DNA of 64,000 nt. It comes from Leucaena leucocephala. Its lineage: Eukaryota; Streptophyta; Magnoliopsida; Fabales; Fabaceae. Shown one piece after another: positions 1 to 13,054 of this stretch. How positions within the stretch are numbered: the first letter of the stretch is position 1; each line of letters opens with the position of its first letter. Position numbers and translations under genes: made by a program. The DNA is taken from positions 6,579,501-6,643,500 of the forward strand of contig CM073560.1 in the NCBI GenBank assembly GCA_037074615.1, given 5' to 3'. A model generated the notes under the pieces. The model did no database searches. It saw nothing but the letters and a program-made list of their open reading frames with translations, and was not told the origin of the DNA.

Positions 1-1422
1 TGTGACTAAATTTATGAATAAAATAATATTATTATAGACTCCAACCATTTATTAAATTTAGTTAATAACACATGGACCAATTGGATGAAGACATGTGGAT
101 CAATAAGAACAAGGTATGTATGCTTGTTATTTTTAGCAACTTAGAAGGTATTTTATGAGAGGAGTCTTTATAAATAGTAAACTCTCCCCTTCCAAAATCC
201 AATTTTTGGCCACACAGAGAGGAGAGAAGTTTTTGAAAGTTTTCCAATAGAAAGAGGAAGAAGAAGGTGTTCTTGCATCCACCAAGCTTGGAATTAAGGT
301 AAGTCATGATTTTAGTACTTATTTTGATGATTAGATGGCTTGGTTGTGGTTTTGGGTAAGTTTAAAGTTTGAAACCATAAAGTCTAACAGTTGGCCAAAA
401 TCCATGCATAAAGAGGAAGAAGAGTTTGATGTTGGTATTATATTTAGAGTTAAAAAGAGCATGAATCAATTGTTAGTGCATGGCAATTGAAAGAATTTCT
501 TGATGCTCTTCTTAGGGAGCTCTCAGCCAAAGCTAGGGTTCTATGCTAGAGAAGGCTTTTGATGATTTGATGCTTCCAATTAGTTTAGAATGAAAAATTT
601 TGAAAGATTAAGACGAGAAAGTGGAATATGAAGCAATAGAAATCAAAATGAAATTTTAAGGTAAAAACCTCTATATGTCTCGGTTGAGCATGTTTCATGG
701 AGAAGGAATTTAATTTTTGTAAATCTAAACTCAAATATGGATTTCTCATGAAAAATTGAGTGGGAAATGGCCAAGAGAATAATTCCAAAAGTTAAGAAAT
801 AGAAAGTGAAAATTAAGGATAAAGAGAAGTTTGAAGAAGTTAAGAGTTCTAGCATGATTAAAGGCTCTAATGGATGAAATAAATTGTATTGTGTTGTTAG
901 GGCCGTAAGATATCAAAGAGAATGAGTTGGAGAAGTTGACTAAGTAAGCTCAATGGTTGGAAGCAAAGGGAGCAAGAGGAAAATATAGTGTTACAAGGTA
1001 GTAAATTTACCTAACTTGTGTGCTTGATATTTATGTTTGTATTTGTTGATATGTTGATTGCTTTGTTTAATTATGTGGAGCATATAGGAGTAGTTGAAGC
1101 TATATTGTTTCTTTATATTCAATGGCCATATGTATAATGCATGAAACATTGAGTGTAAAATTTGTGGAGCATGAATATGCACCAAGCATTTATCTTGTAA
1201 ATATGCATGTCATGCACCAAACATTTATCTTGTATACTAGTGGTAATGTTTGCTATTAAGATTTCTTAGAATCTCACCCTCCCTTACCCAATCATAAAAA
1301 GTAATGTGAATATGAAAGAAGCATGCATGAAGAAAAGCAAAGAAAATGAAGAAGAGGAAGTGAAGAATTAATTGTGCAAGCACATTGCCTAGTTATTCTT
1401 CTTTTATGTCAATGATGTATAA
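1..1422 (+). repeat. Ty3/gypsy-type LTR, partial, plus orientation
   Basis: The stretch has the layout of a plant gypsy LTR but no ORF. A TATA-like box (tataaatag, about 170) is followed by a purine-rich leader with an early donor-like gtaagt near 300. A conserved block reading aatctcaccctccc lies at about 1,270. The same landmarks occur in reverse complement in the neighbouring LTR (TATA-like near 3,287, block near 2,210), so both belong to one family. The left end runs off the window. The right end is cut by the start of the next LTR at 1,423. Exact family unknown. Confidence 0.55.
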
Positions 1423-4400
1423 TGAAATATCCTACTTTTAACCCCTCAGAGTACACATTCCGAAGCGTATTTAACTAGGGGAAGCATTACTTTGGCCAAA
1501 AATAAAAACTTTACAATTTGGTCATCGGGAACTATTCATTGTGCATTATCTAGATTGGCAGTCCAATTTTGAAAAATCATAACTAATTTTAGAAAAAATG
1601 TATGGAGCTGCTCCAAATTTATACTTAAAACTCTTTCATATATATTTAATAAAAAAATATAAATTTAGACATTTACTTTTCCAATCAATACAATTAAATA
1701 GTTATTTTTTACTGTTCATATGGTTAATTCTAGAATTTTCAGATTTTTAGCTCTAATTTTATAAATTCATTTATCTTAATATACACATCCAATTGAGACG
1801 TGCTACCTATGAATTTAAATCTTAGGTTGTGTATTACATGTCCACCAAATTTTGAGGATTAATTCATTCATTTACTAGGTCAAACTAGAGCTGAAATATA
1901 ACTACTCCAGGACCTACGTTTTTACCATTATCACTTTCTTTCATTTATTCCATTAATTATTCTAGCATGTATAAATCATCCTCTTGACTTTCCATACATT
2001 CATAATTATCCCATGAACATGCCATAATTATTCCATACATTTCCGTTACATAATTTGTCATATTACATGTCAGTACATCAATTGGAAAAAGCATACATCA
2101 CATGCTAGAACATAAAATTTCTCTACTTTCCTTCTTGCATTCTTTAGCTCTCCTTCAAGCATATGTCCTCCATCATGCTTGACCTATTATGGTTGGTTAA
2201 GGGAGGGTGAGATTTTGCGAAATCTCATTAGCAAACGTTATCAATCAATGCATACAAGATGAATGCAAGTGTATGACATGCTTCCTTTATCTTTCTTAAG
2301 CTTTCATTTACATATTATCATGCTCAATGCTTCATACTATCATGCATGACCATAAACTCATAAAGATCAGAGCATATATCTTTCATTCATATCATACATC
2401 ATCATAACATATTATAAACATATCAACACACAAGCATATACATCAAGTATACAAGAAAGGTAAGTTCACTACCTTGTAGTTTTATTATTTTCTCCTTGCT
2501 CCATTTGCCTCCACCAACCAATGGTTCCTTGCTCAATATTTTTAACTCATTCTCTTTAACATCTCATGGCCATAAACACAATTACATTGTATATACAACT
2601 CATTAGAGCTATTACATTATCAATGTGCATCAACTCCTTTAAAACCCCTAACTCTTAACTTAATTCTTGGAGTTAGTGGTCTAACTTTGTAACAACTATT
2701 TCCTTAGACTAATTCTACATAATTTTTCCAAGGAATCCAAATGTGAAGTAAAAATTGAAAAATTCCAACTTCTTCCTCAATTCTAGACAAAAACTGTGGT
2801 TACCCTCCAAAAATTCCCATTTTGATTCCAATACTTGTTTTTCTACTTCACTCCACACAATGTCTCATTTAAATCCATTGGAAACATCAAAATTATATTT
2901 CATCTCCTGTCTAGGTGCATGAATAGTGATAGAAAGGATTTCAAAGTTACAATTCTAAGATTACATGATTACCTTAGCTCAAACCACTTGATTCTTGCTT
3001 GTTTAAGTTTATCTAAACATTCCATAACATAAAATTCATCTTCTTCCCTAATCTATACAACACGTCTAGAAGCCTTAATGGAGATAAAAATGGTGTTTCA
3101 ACCATCCTAAATTCCAAATCTAAGAGAAATCTTCATACAACATAATACAAAGATAGGAGGAAGAAGCTACCTTAGATCCTTGCTTGTTTGGCTACTTGAT
3201 TTTCCTCTTCTTCTTGTGTCTTTATGTATTTTGACAGCACCACCCCATGTTCTTCTAAGCCTTACGTGATGCTACAGATTTGGGGGGTTTATATAGAAAA
3301 AATCATGGGTGAATAGATGGCTAGGATTGAATCTTGCACTATTTGAATCAAGGGCTAAGATTGCTTCTTAAACTTAACTTGACTACCAAGCCAAATTTTG
3401 ACATCATTTAAGTCCACGTGTGGCGTATTTCAAAGGAGAAAGGCTGCTTCAAAAAATCTAGTCCAATCCGGTACCAGCCCGGTCAGATTTCACAAAAATC
3501 AGACTATTTTCTAATTCTAATTTTTGTAACATTTCATAATATGTTTTTTGTCATTAAATCTAGTGTCTGGATTTTTTCTATCATTGACATTCTTGGACTG
3601 GGTATAAATTTAATTACTGTCCCTTGGAAAATGACTAAAATGCTCTTGGTTCATCATTATTCACTTTAATAACCTTAGGGGCATTGTCTTCTTTTTATAC
3701 TTCATAGGGGCATTATCTTCTTTTTATACTTCATCAGGGTATCCCCTGACCTTAGTCAACTAATCCTGTAGCCCTCTTTGAGTTGTTGACCAAGGTGAAA
3801 TGACTAAAATGTCTTCCATTAATTCTTTATTTCATTTTTATAACATAGGAATATTTGTATCATTGTATACTTTTCTGAATACTTCTGGGTATTGACCCTC
3901 CTATCTTTTTCTACATAATTTTATGTTCATGAATATATAATTTTTACTGGATATCTGATCCAGTTAATATTTTAAAATATTTTTTGAAAATTCCATTATT
4001 TAAAAAATTATATCAATTTATTAGGACCTTAAATAAAAATCTTGCAGTTGGTGGTATTGACAAGAAAAATTTCCTTTATTTGAACCTACCTTCAGATCCT
4101 AGATTTAAAGACCTACCCTGATCTTTTCTAAAAATGACATTTAAGTCCTGAACTTTTATGCTTTTCTTGATATTTACACTTTTGCCCTTGAAATTCCATA
4201 ATTACATTTTAGTCATTGAATTTAATCAAATTCTATTTTAGTCCCATATTACATTTGTTGAAATTCTAGTTTGGTACTTGAAACTTCAAAACTCCCTTTT
4301 TACTTTCTTAGGCCCTGAATAACCTTTCTTCTTTATAATTGAGTCCTTACTTTCTTTTTCCTCTTTCTGTGACAAAGAGACTCTTTTGGAGCCTCTAACT

Positions 4401-4596
4401 TTATTTATATACTTTTACAAACTTAACCCTAGGAACTTTTATTATTTACACTTAAGTCCTTAAACTTTTTACTATTTACAATTTAGTCCTTGAACATTCT
4501 TTGTTCATCTCTAGAACTTCTGCTCAAAGGGGCCTGGTAGCCTTCCTGTTATAGGCTACTTTCTGGGCTTCTGAGCCTAAAAATCCTAATGTTACA
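1423..4596 (-). mobile_element. Ty3/gypsy 3' LTR, minus orientation
   Basis: On the minus strand this begins TGTAACATTAGG (4,596) and ends in CA (1,423). The LTR is immediately preceded, in the element's direction, by a purine tract (pyrimidine tract tttctcccctctt at 4,597-4,609 on the plus strand), the expected polypurine primer site of a 3' LTR. A related LTR lies at 25,795-29,157: both share the ctacttttaacc start, the block near the aatctcaccc motif, and the TATA region. Length about 3.2 kb, long but typical of Tekay/Del-like plant gypsy LTRs. The lineage is inferred from LTR style only, because no pol is readable nearby. Confidence 0.65.
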
Positions 4597-6320
4597 TTTC
4601 TCCCCTCTTAAAATAAATTTTGTTCTCGAAATTTCAGGGCTAAACATCTATTCAGACCCTAACAGGAGGTCATTTGAGGAGAATATCTCTTACATCTCAT
4701 AACTTTCCTTAACTTTTTTTGCTATCTTGCAGAACTTTGTGCACTTTGCCAAACTTTTATGGCTTTTACACACTTTCTCATAACTTCCCAGGGGATAACC
4801 TATTATTTGATTCCTCTTGCTTGAGCATGCTTAACTGAAAAGTACTGATAAAAATCTGAAATACTAGTGCTAATAAGCTCAAACCTTTATACTTTACTAT
4901 TTTATACCCTTCTCATACTATCTCTTTCAGGTCTTTTCTGCTTACATTCTCATCTTTAGCCTTATCTATGGGCTATTTTATCATTTTTAGCCTTATCAAT
5001 AGCCTCATTTATAGCCTTATAGGGATTTGACCGTCAATACTCGGTCTATTTTCATATCACATTTCTCATATTTAGAGCTTGCTTGAATACCTCTTGTTCA
5101 GGACTTATGACTCTAACTCTATCTTTTCGTTGTTAATTGGAAGAAAATTGAGTTCAACCTAATCAATGATAAGGTTGTGTGGAAAACAATCATGGATACT
5201 CTCTCTAAATTAGTTACCCAACTTGAGAGGTTCATCTTATCCTTGGTCATCATCTTCCCAAAGAAATATTGTACTCTTACACATATAGCTTCACAACTTT
5301 CCTTAGGCTAGGTCTACTATGACCCTCGAGATCTACAACGATCTACCGTAAGCCTCTTTATCTTTGCTAGCAATACTATGACCTACTGCGATCCTCTGGA
5401 ATCTACTGTGATTCTGTTATACTGTATCCCAATCTCTGGGAGACTTTGAACCAACAGATTAAGCTGCCTCTACATAGTTGTAACCCACTGATAATTCCAT
5501 AAAATAATTTCCATAGACCAATATAATTTTCTTAGGCCTTATCAATCCTCTAAGTCAACTAACTATCCCTTTAGGTTTACCTTAGGCTTTATCAAAACTT
5601 TTCCTAAGCCACCTACCTATTTATCTCTTTAGATCTGGCTTAGGTCTCATACTATACCTCAACCAATTTACCTTACGAGTTCTCTTACTCCTTCAGCTGC
5701 TCTTATCATCCTTAACTAATCTAAATAGTACATAGAGAGGACTTATGCATTCTCTTTTATTTTCTTTACTTTTTAATAGGAGCACTTACTCTAACATGCA
5801 TGATGCCTGGGTAACATGTTACAGGACTGCATACCTTCTTATGAATGCATAACTCTAACATTAGAGCTCAAGCATTCCTTCCTTTAATATGCACAGCTCG
5901 AACACTGAAAGCTTGCACAACTCTATCACTCGGAGCTTGCACATGTCTAACATTTAGAGCTTTAACATATTTTTCATAACATAACATAATGCTTGAAATT
6001 CAATGCAAGGAGTGAAAGCTCTTACTTGCTATTATATATGTAGCATATTATTCAATAATCTTATCCCTACAAGAGGGAACCTCTATTTCTGTCTATAGAG
6101 TTAGCTATAAAGTCATCTTTCCACTTATAGAGTTATAGGGAGAGGACTTATATCATTCTCTTATTTCTTATTTGCTTTAGCACTCTGCTAAGCTCTGTGC
6201 CTAAGCAATGTAAATTCTAGCTCAGAGGACTAGTTCCCAATTCCTTAGAAAAAATTTTATAGGTAGAAATTTCATACATTGCATCCCTACATGGGAGCCT
6301 TTCAAGCTAACCTCATGCGA
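4597..6320 (-). mobile_element. Decayed gypsy internal region
   Basis: This lies directly upstream (minus strand) of the polypurine tract of the 3' LTR, so it should be the 3' part of that element's interior. No ORF of useful length survives and I could not recognise reverse transcriptase, integrase or chromodomain motifs. Short degenerate repeats of the type gagcttgcacaactct occur at about 5,860-5,960. The boundary with the next LTR near 6,320 is approximate. Confidence 0.4.
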
Positions 6321-7228
6321 TTGATAAAGAATATGCCACAACCTAAGCCTATAAATGGAAAATTTTTGAGCCATTTAACATCACCACCTAACACCTAACA
6401 CCTAACACCAATCACCAATCACCAACCACACACCTTTCTCATCTCTTCCACAATTTCACCACTTTTCTTCTAAGATCTTGAGGAAAGATGTAATGGCTTG
6501 AGTTCCATGTGCTTAGAGTAAGAGTTAAACAATCATGTTTTTATTTTTTTCCTTTATGTAATTTAATGATTTCCTAAATTTGATTTTGAAAGTTGTATAT
6601 GTTCGGATCTAAAGGTTTCAATTTAGACACTTTTGTGATCAAAACCTTGTGGCTAATTACTTTAATTTATGATTTGGTGTTCTTTATTTCATATCTTATA
6701 TTTCCTCTTATAATTATTCATGTTGGATTCACATGTTTAGTAATAGAGTTTTTGATTAAATATCTACGTTAGATGAATAAATAATTTATTATTTAATTTA
6801 TCACATGCTAAGTGAAGCTTTTACATAATCATTCTTGATGCAATTGTACGCTAGATCTATATATAATTGTGAATTTTATGATTATGACCATGATAATTTT
6901 TTAGGATTCTATATATTAAGGACTTAGCATAGATGATTGTTATAATTCTGATATACTATTCAACGATGATAGCCACGTATCAATCATTGGGAGTGCACGC
7001 CAGATTAGTGATATCCTTCCCTTCTCTTGCTTTTATTGTCGTTATTTTATCTTTATTTTTTTCTCATTTGAATTAATTAATTTCTTTTCTACCTATCCTT
7101 CTATGCATACTTAGTTGATCTAGAGTTATAGCTATGCATTGACTTTACCTTGAGATCGACCTAGGGTTAACCCCTATACCACATAGGGTTAAAACAAGTA
7201 ATTACTTTGAAGCACATAAAGACCAAAT
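6320..7228 (+). repeat. LTR fragment related to the one at 54.9-58.7 kb
   Basis: The sequence runs parallel to 55,580-58,650: TATA-like ctataaatgg near 6,350, a CA-rich leader, tcttgaggaaagat near 6,477, and ttggattcacatgttta near 6,725. It also holds the site caacgatgatagccac near 6,961, where the other copy carries a hAT insertion. It therefore represents the uninterrupted form of that LTR segment. Its 5' part is missing and its 3' end meets another LTR at about 7,229. Confidence 0.6.
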
Positions 7229-7713
7229 GTTTAACATCCTAAATTTTTCAGTACTAGTTTAATAAGTTAAGTTTACCCAAAAGTTAGAAAATATGAGGAG
7301 TGTAGGGGTAAAAAGTGTAAATAAGACTAACTGTTGGGATCAAAAGTATAATTATGGAAAAATATCCACAAATTAAGAAAATTCAATAAAATCCTGAAAA
7401 ATAGAAAAGAGGTGCCTAATATATTGTTAGTCTTAGAGAAATTATTTACACTTAAATTCCCTCAAAAATAAATTATTTGATCAAAAGCCTAGTTTTCACG
7501 TGATATTTTAAAGAAATAAAGGAGAGAATAATTATTTATGTAAAGGCCCAGAAAAAAAGTAAGGAAAATTATGAATAATTATTTTGAGAAATATGCAATT
7601 TTATGAAGGGGTTTCTTTCCCATAAAGAGTTATAAATGATTGTAAGTTTAATTTTTGGGAATAAAGGGGCTATTTTCCTAAAAATTCAAGAAAAAATAGC
7701 TAAAGGTTATTGT

Positions 7714-10700
7714 TGTTAGACTCCATATTTTGATGATAATAAATTATTTTAATGATAGCACTTCACAATCTAATTTTACATAGCTTATTTTTGATAAGCT
7801 TATTGATAAGGGTGTTTATCGATAAGCCCTTCGATAAATAAGAATAAATTTCAGTTATGAAATCTGTTTTACAAAAGAAATTTATTAAAGCATTAATCGA
7901 TAAAGACTTGAATAAAAGCATTTAAACTTAGTTTATGAAACTTGTAAAATCTGTTTTACAAAAGTTATTTATTGAAACATTGATCAATAAAGGCATTTAT
8001 TGATGAAGACTTCGATAAAGATAACCGGTTGACTTAATTTCTGAAATCTTGTGATGTCTGTTTTCAAAAGAGATATTTATCAAAGCATTTATCAATAAGG
8101 TTATTTATCGATAAACTCTTCGATAAATAAGTAATAAATAAGTAAAAATTATGATTAAGTCTATTTCAAATTTCATTTATCGAAGTATTGATAGATTAGG
8201 CAGTTTATCGATAAGCCCTTAAAGAAAAATTTAGTTTTTTTAACCAAAGCTCTGAACTATTAAATTATTTTGACAACTTGTAAATAAATTCAAGAATGAT
8301 ATTATGACTTGCCTTGAAAAATGATTTTATAAAATCTTATTTTGAAATATATTACATAACATTTGAGATAAGATTAAACATCAAAGAAAGTTTGAAAGTT
8401 TTTTCATTGTTCTTTAGGTATTTATCGATAAACTATTTGATAAGCCTATTTATTGAACAACACTTCGATAAATTGACCATTATGTTAATATTTTGAAAAG
8501 AGTTTTCTCTATCAGTATTTCGATAAGTCTGAACCAAACTTCTGTTATCAAAAGTGTAACACCCCAATTTTTAGGCCTAGAGATGCCAGAAAGAGAATTC
8601 AAGGGCATAATCGTAATTATGGGAAAGATCGGGCTGGTAGCCGATGAGTACCATATTTTGCCAGAAAATAGAGAAAATTATGCTGATCATTTCACTGAAC
8701 TGTGAAATGTGCATATGAGGTCTCTATGTGTATGAAAGAATTAGAAATGTGACCAAGGCTAAAATGGTCATTTTTGAAAAGTGTGCGCGGGAGCGTACTT
8801 TCAGGCAAAAATAGCCCGGTCCGGATAAAATATCTGAAAATACCGGGAGATAGAGAAAAGGATTCCGGGTTGAATGACGCAACACAGAATTTTGATTTGA
8901 GGTCCCGATTTTTCTGTAAAAATTCCTGAAGATGGGAATTTACAGTTATAATCGGTAAAGGAAAGGCAGTCCGAATAGAGATGATCGGACTATGGCCAGA
9001 GGCCATATAGTGGTTGTTAAGGCCCACAGTGACACCAGGGAAGGCCCAAGCCCATAATATCAGTTCAGGGGTAAGAGGGGGCGGTGTCCGGGGAAAAAGG
9101 AGCAAAATGACGAAAATGCCCTTATGTTATAAAATAACTGAAGAATGAGTAAAGGGTATTTTGGTCATTTGGCTAAGGTTAGACAGTCAAGAAGGGGTAT
9201 CTGGATAGTTGACCAGGGCCAGAGAATACTCTGGTAAGATATGAAAAGACAATAATGCCCCTAGACCTAGTAAAGTAAAGAAAGGAAATGGAAGGACTTA
9301 AGTGCAATTATGGAAAGTTTAAAGCCAAAAAGGAGTAGACAAAAATGTGGGGTCCTTAAGTATAATTTTAGCCAAATAAAAAGGGACTTAAATGAAAAGA
9401 AGAAAAGTTCCCTGGAGCTAAATTATAATTAAAGAAAGTCAGGCCGGAAGTGGTTTGGACTGTCCGAAAGCATTTCAGTCCCAGATTTCACTGGTAGAGA
9501 GAGCAAGTGACGCTCGGTAATCTGGCTTAATACCGAAATTTTTGAAGACTCCAGATAGCCAAAAATGGACTGATCGTCCAAAAGTTATAAAAATTCCTAC
9601 CGGATATCCTAGATTTCAGATCTAGGTGAGAAAATATAGGATGATACGTCCTTATGGGACGGATGTCGGAAAACTGACAGAATACCGATAGGAGGCCTAT
9701 AGAAAAGTTATTCGCAAATTAAAAAATCCAGACGGGAGTATGAGGCCTCCGGGTATTCGATAGGGAGATTTATCGGTATTTAAAAAGGGACTGAATGAGT
9801 TCGGATGACCTCAGTCAGATGACCGATATGACTCACAGGGATGCCTGAACATCGCAGGCCAGTGTATCGGACAGAAGGAGCCGGTGTCCGGATATGTGTA
9901 TAAACGGTGAATAATAGATAAAATATTCAATAATCATTGACAAGGGAGAATTCCTCGTAATGCGTGCCATGAAGGTAATGGACCCTGAAAGGCCCAATAA
10001 TGGCGCCAACAAAGGCCCAATAAGACACTTGGACTGATAGGTGGGCCAGTGTCCGGCAGAACCCCAGAAAAGTGCAAAATTACGAAAATGCCCATGTGTT
10101 GTCCTTAAGGGGTAGTAGATGTATGAGGGCATTTTGGTCATTCTGGACAGGCCCAGGAGCCAAGACACATACAGATAAAATTACTTAGAGTCAGTATATA
10201 CCCTGACAGAGTACATAAGGGTATGAAATGACGATTTTACCCTTAGGGTTAAAATAGTGCAAGAAAGAGCACCCAAGGGTATTTTGGTAATTTGCCAAGG
10301 GATGTTTCTTGGGAATCGAGCCATCAGAGTACTTGAGCTTGATCAGGATCCAAGATAACATTCCCAGAGCCCAAAAACGTAGGCCCAGTGATATGTGGGG
10401 AAAAGTGGCATTAAAATACTATTTTAATGCTGTTTCAATAAAGTAAAGTTACTCGGTCGACACGATAACCGAGGAGGTGATCAGATAAAGTCCTGGACTT
10501 ATCTGGATAGCATTGGAAGGCGTGAAAGGTCCCTTCTAGATGCCACATGGCGTCATCTTAGAGGAAGAAGAAAAGTTAAGGACACGTGGCACAATCTCAG
10601 CCGTTGAGTCCGGTTTGTGGGAAATCAGACCGGATCGGTACTGGATTGGACTGGATCTGCTGAGTCAGCTGATGAGGTGTCCAGGAATTTCGCCATGTGA

Positions 10701-13054
10701 GAAATGTGCATGATGAGGTGTCCCATGAGGTGGCATGGAGTGATGTCATGCATGATGCAGTAAAAGGAATAAAGAAAAATAGGAAATTCCGGAAAAACTA
10801 GGACCACAAGTTCATATGGCTTCAAAATTACAAGAATGCCATTGAAGGAAACTATAAATGCCCCCTTGCTCTTCATTATGCACGGCTCAAGCAAGTTTTA
10901 GAGAGAGGAGGAAGTGCTAGAGAGAGAAAGTGAGAGGAAGAAAGAAAGAAAGGAAGTTCTGGAGGAGCTGGAAGTAGAATAGAGATAGTAGAGTTCTGCT
11001 GAGCCTTTGAGGTAGTAACTAATCCTAGCTTTTATGTAATGGCTTTGTGATTTGTTGTGCTATTGTTTGGTTGGATTGTTGTCTTATATGTTATGTCTGA
11101 AGCTCTGCTATAATGCTATGATCATGTGTTATTAAGCATGGAAGCACGCAGCATACTTATCTGTACACAATCACAAGCAAGCACTGTCACTCTGCATTAC
11201 ATATATTGTTATGATTGTTGCTACTGAGATTCCTCCGAATCTCATCCCAATAAGTAAACCATTACAGGGGAGGTTATGTCAAAGTGAATTTTGGGAATTT
11301 TAAGAGACGCCGTTATGCTGCCGAAATTATGACAAGATGGCAATAGTAGAGAAAGGAGCTGATACGTACTGTGTACGTAGGTACTGTCTAAGGAGGCTGG
11401 AAGTGAGTGGACCTAGCCAGTTCATCCAGTCTTTCCTGGGTACTTACATAGAATGGTAGTTCTCATGGGAATTACCGAATCGGTACAAGATCAGTTACTT
11501 TCTGAAGATGAAGCGTAGCGGTTATGCTGCCGGAATTCAGGCAGGAAATGATGTAATAGAAATATGAGGATTTCATGCATGCCCTGATGTATAATGACTT
11601 ATTATTTAATAAAGATATTGTTTGGCATGTTTGACTGATATATGATGGGTGTATGCAAAGTTGATTGCTGGAAATTACCACTGTGAACAGTAACACGTGG
11701 TGACAAGGTCATGTTTGATAAATGATTAAAAATAGTAAATGGATGAATAAATGTATGAACTTTTTATGGTAAGTAGTAGACATACCAATCTTTAATTCGA
11801 TATATAAAACGTCTCATTTGGATGTCTACACATGAAGATATAAATTATCAAAGTTGGGACCAGAATGCTGGATTCAGGAGAAAAACGCTGGATGAACAGT
11901 AAAGTAGAAACGTTGACTGACGTTGACTCGGTCAATGCATAGTCAACGAGTTATTTTCTCCTGAAATATAATGGAGTTAGATTTGTGTAGAAATTGGAAC
12001 CACTTCATTTAGATTTTTCTAGAATTAGTTATGATTTTTCAAAGTCAGGTCACTCATCTGAAATTTTCATAGTGAACAGTACTCGATAAGAGTAAAACTC
12101 CAGATTGAGAAATTGGACTTCAATGATCTTGTAAGTGGTTCTAAATGCTACAAAATGGTCCCTAAGACGTATGAAAGAAAGGATGTTTTAAAAAGATTAT
12201 TCAATAAGAGTGAATATATTTCAATACAAAATATTTGATATTTATCAAAGCTCTTTTCGATAAATACTTCGATAAATTCAACTGTTCTTCGAAAAGATTT
12301 TGAAACCAGACTTAGACAAACTTTGATATTTCAGTCCAAAATGTTATTAGTTATTGATCTATGCTTAAATTCTTTATATATCATTTATAGAACATATTTC
12401 TAAATCAATTCCAAGTAGAAACAAGATCAAATGGAGAGATTCATTAAAAAGCAAAATATGTTAGAATGCATTAGATTCTTCAACCTTTAACAACCAATGG
12501 CTCTATTCTTCAATGGCTACTTCAATGAGTTCAATGTATCTAACATATATTCAAAAAGAACACGAAGAATCACAATGAAGATAAATGAATAATGTTATTG
12601 AAGCATTCATTACTAGGTTAATTTCTACTCTGTTTCACTTTGTTTCTCATTCTATGAACATAGCATATTAATCTTTGAGAGAAACTTAGAAAGTGTGATC
12701 TTCAGTGTTTATCGTCATCATTCTACTAGAGAGATCTAGAAAACTTCATTCATTATCTGATATACTCAAGAGTGAGATTGTAACCTTACAGGTAGTAAGG
12801 GTAGTGAGAGAGGCAATCTCTTATACTGAGGCACCAAGAGCCCATAAATCATGGAGACTAGTGGAACCCTCAGAGGATCTCTGAGGATTGGACGTAGGCC
12901 GTAGTTAGCTTGAACCAATATAAATCGTCTGTATGCATCTTCTTTCTCTCACCTATCAAATGTTTCTGAACTCAATCTTCAATTTAAAATTTAAGTTTAA
13001 AATTTTTAATATCACCTAATTCATCCTCTTTTAGGTGAAACAATCGTTCTAATA
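7714..13054 (+). mobile_element. SIRE-like copia solo LTR, interrupted (7,714-8,554 and 12,196-13,054)
   Basis: The LTR starts TGTTAGACTCCATATTTTG, resembling the TGTTGGAAAATATGTTTTG start of the SIRE LTR ending at 22,988. It ends at 13,054 after the conserved stretch cctcttttaggtg, the reverse complement of the cacctaagagg ends of the other SIRE LTRs. Removing the gypsy insertion leaves about 1.7 kb, matching the 1,767-bp intact LTR. Flanks attgt (7,709-7,713) and atggt (13,055-13,059) differ by one base and could be a decayed 5-bp target duplication. Many tatcgata palindromes lie in 7,800-8,540 and 12,240-12,290. No internal region is attached. Confidence 0.65.
8555..12190 (+). mobile_element. 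Gypsy solo LTR (TGTAACACCCC family) with AAAAG target duplication
   Basis: The unit starts TGTAACACCCC, a common start of plant Tekay/Del-type LTRs, and ends ggatgtttta, a plausible decay of ggtgttaca. It is flanked by aaaag at 8,550-8,554 and 12,191-12,195 and splits a copia LTR cleanly. A TATA-like actataaatg near 10,853 precedes a GA-rich leader (about 10,900-10,960), the usual LTR promoter layout. An internal duplication is visible: the aaatgcccttatg / ttttggtcat block near 9,110-9,160 recurs near 10,085-10,140. Length 3.6 kb; no coding capacity. Confidence 0.7.

Noticed and set aside
8692..9105. 137-codon frame on the minus strand
   Set aside because: It lies inside the non-coding gypsy solo LTR and shows no domain features.
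9833..10168. 111-codon frame on the minus strand
   Set aside because: It lies inside the same LTR, in an internally duplicated block.
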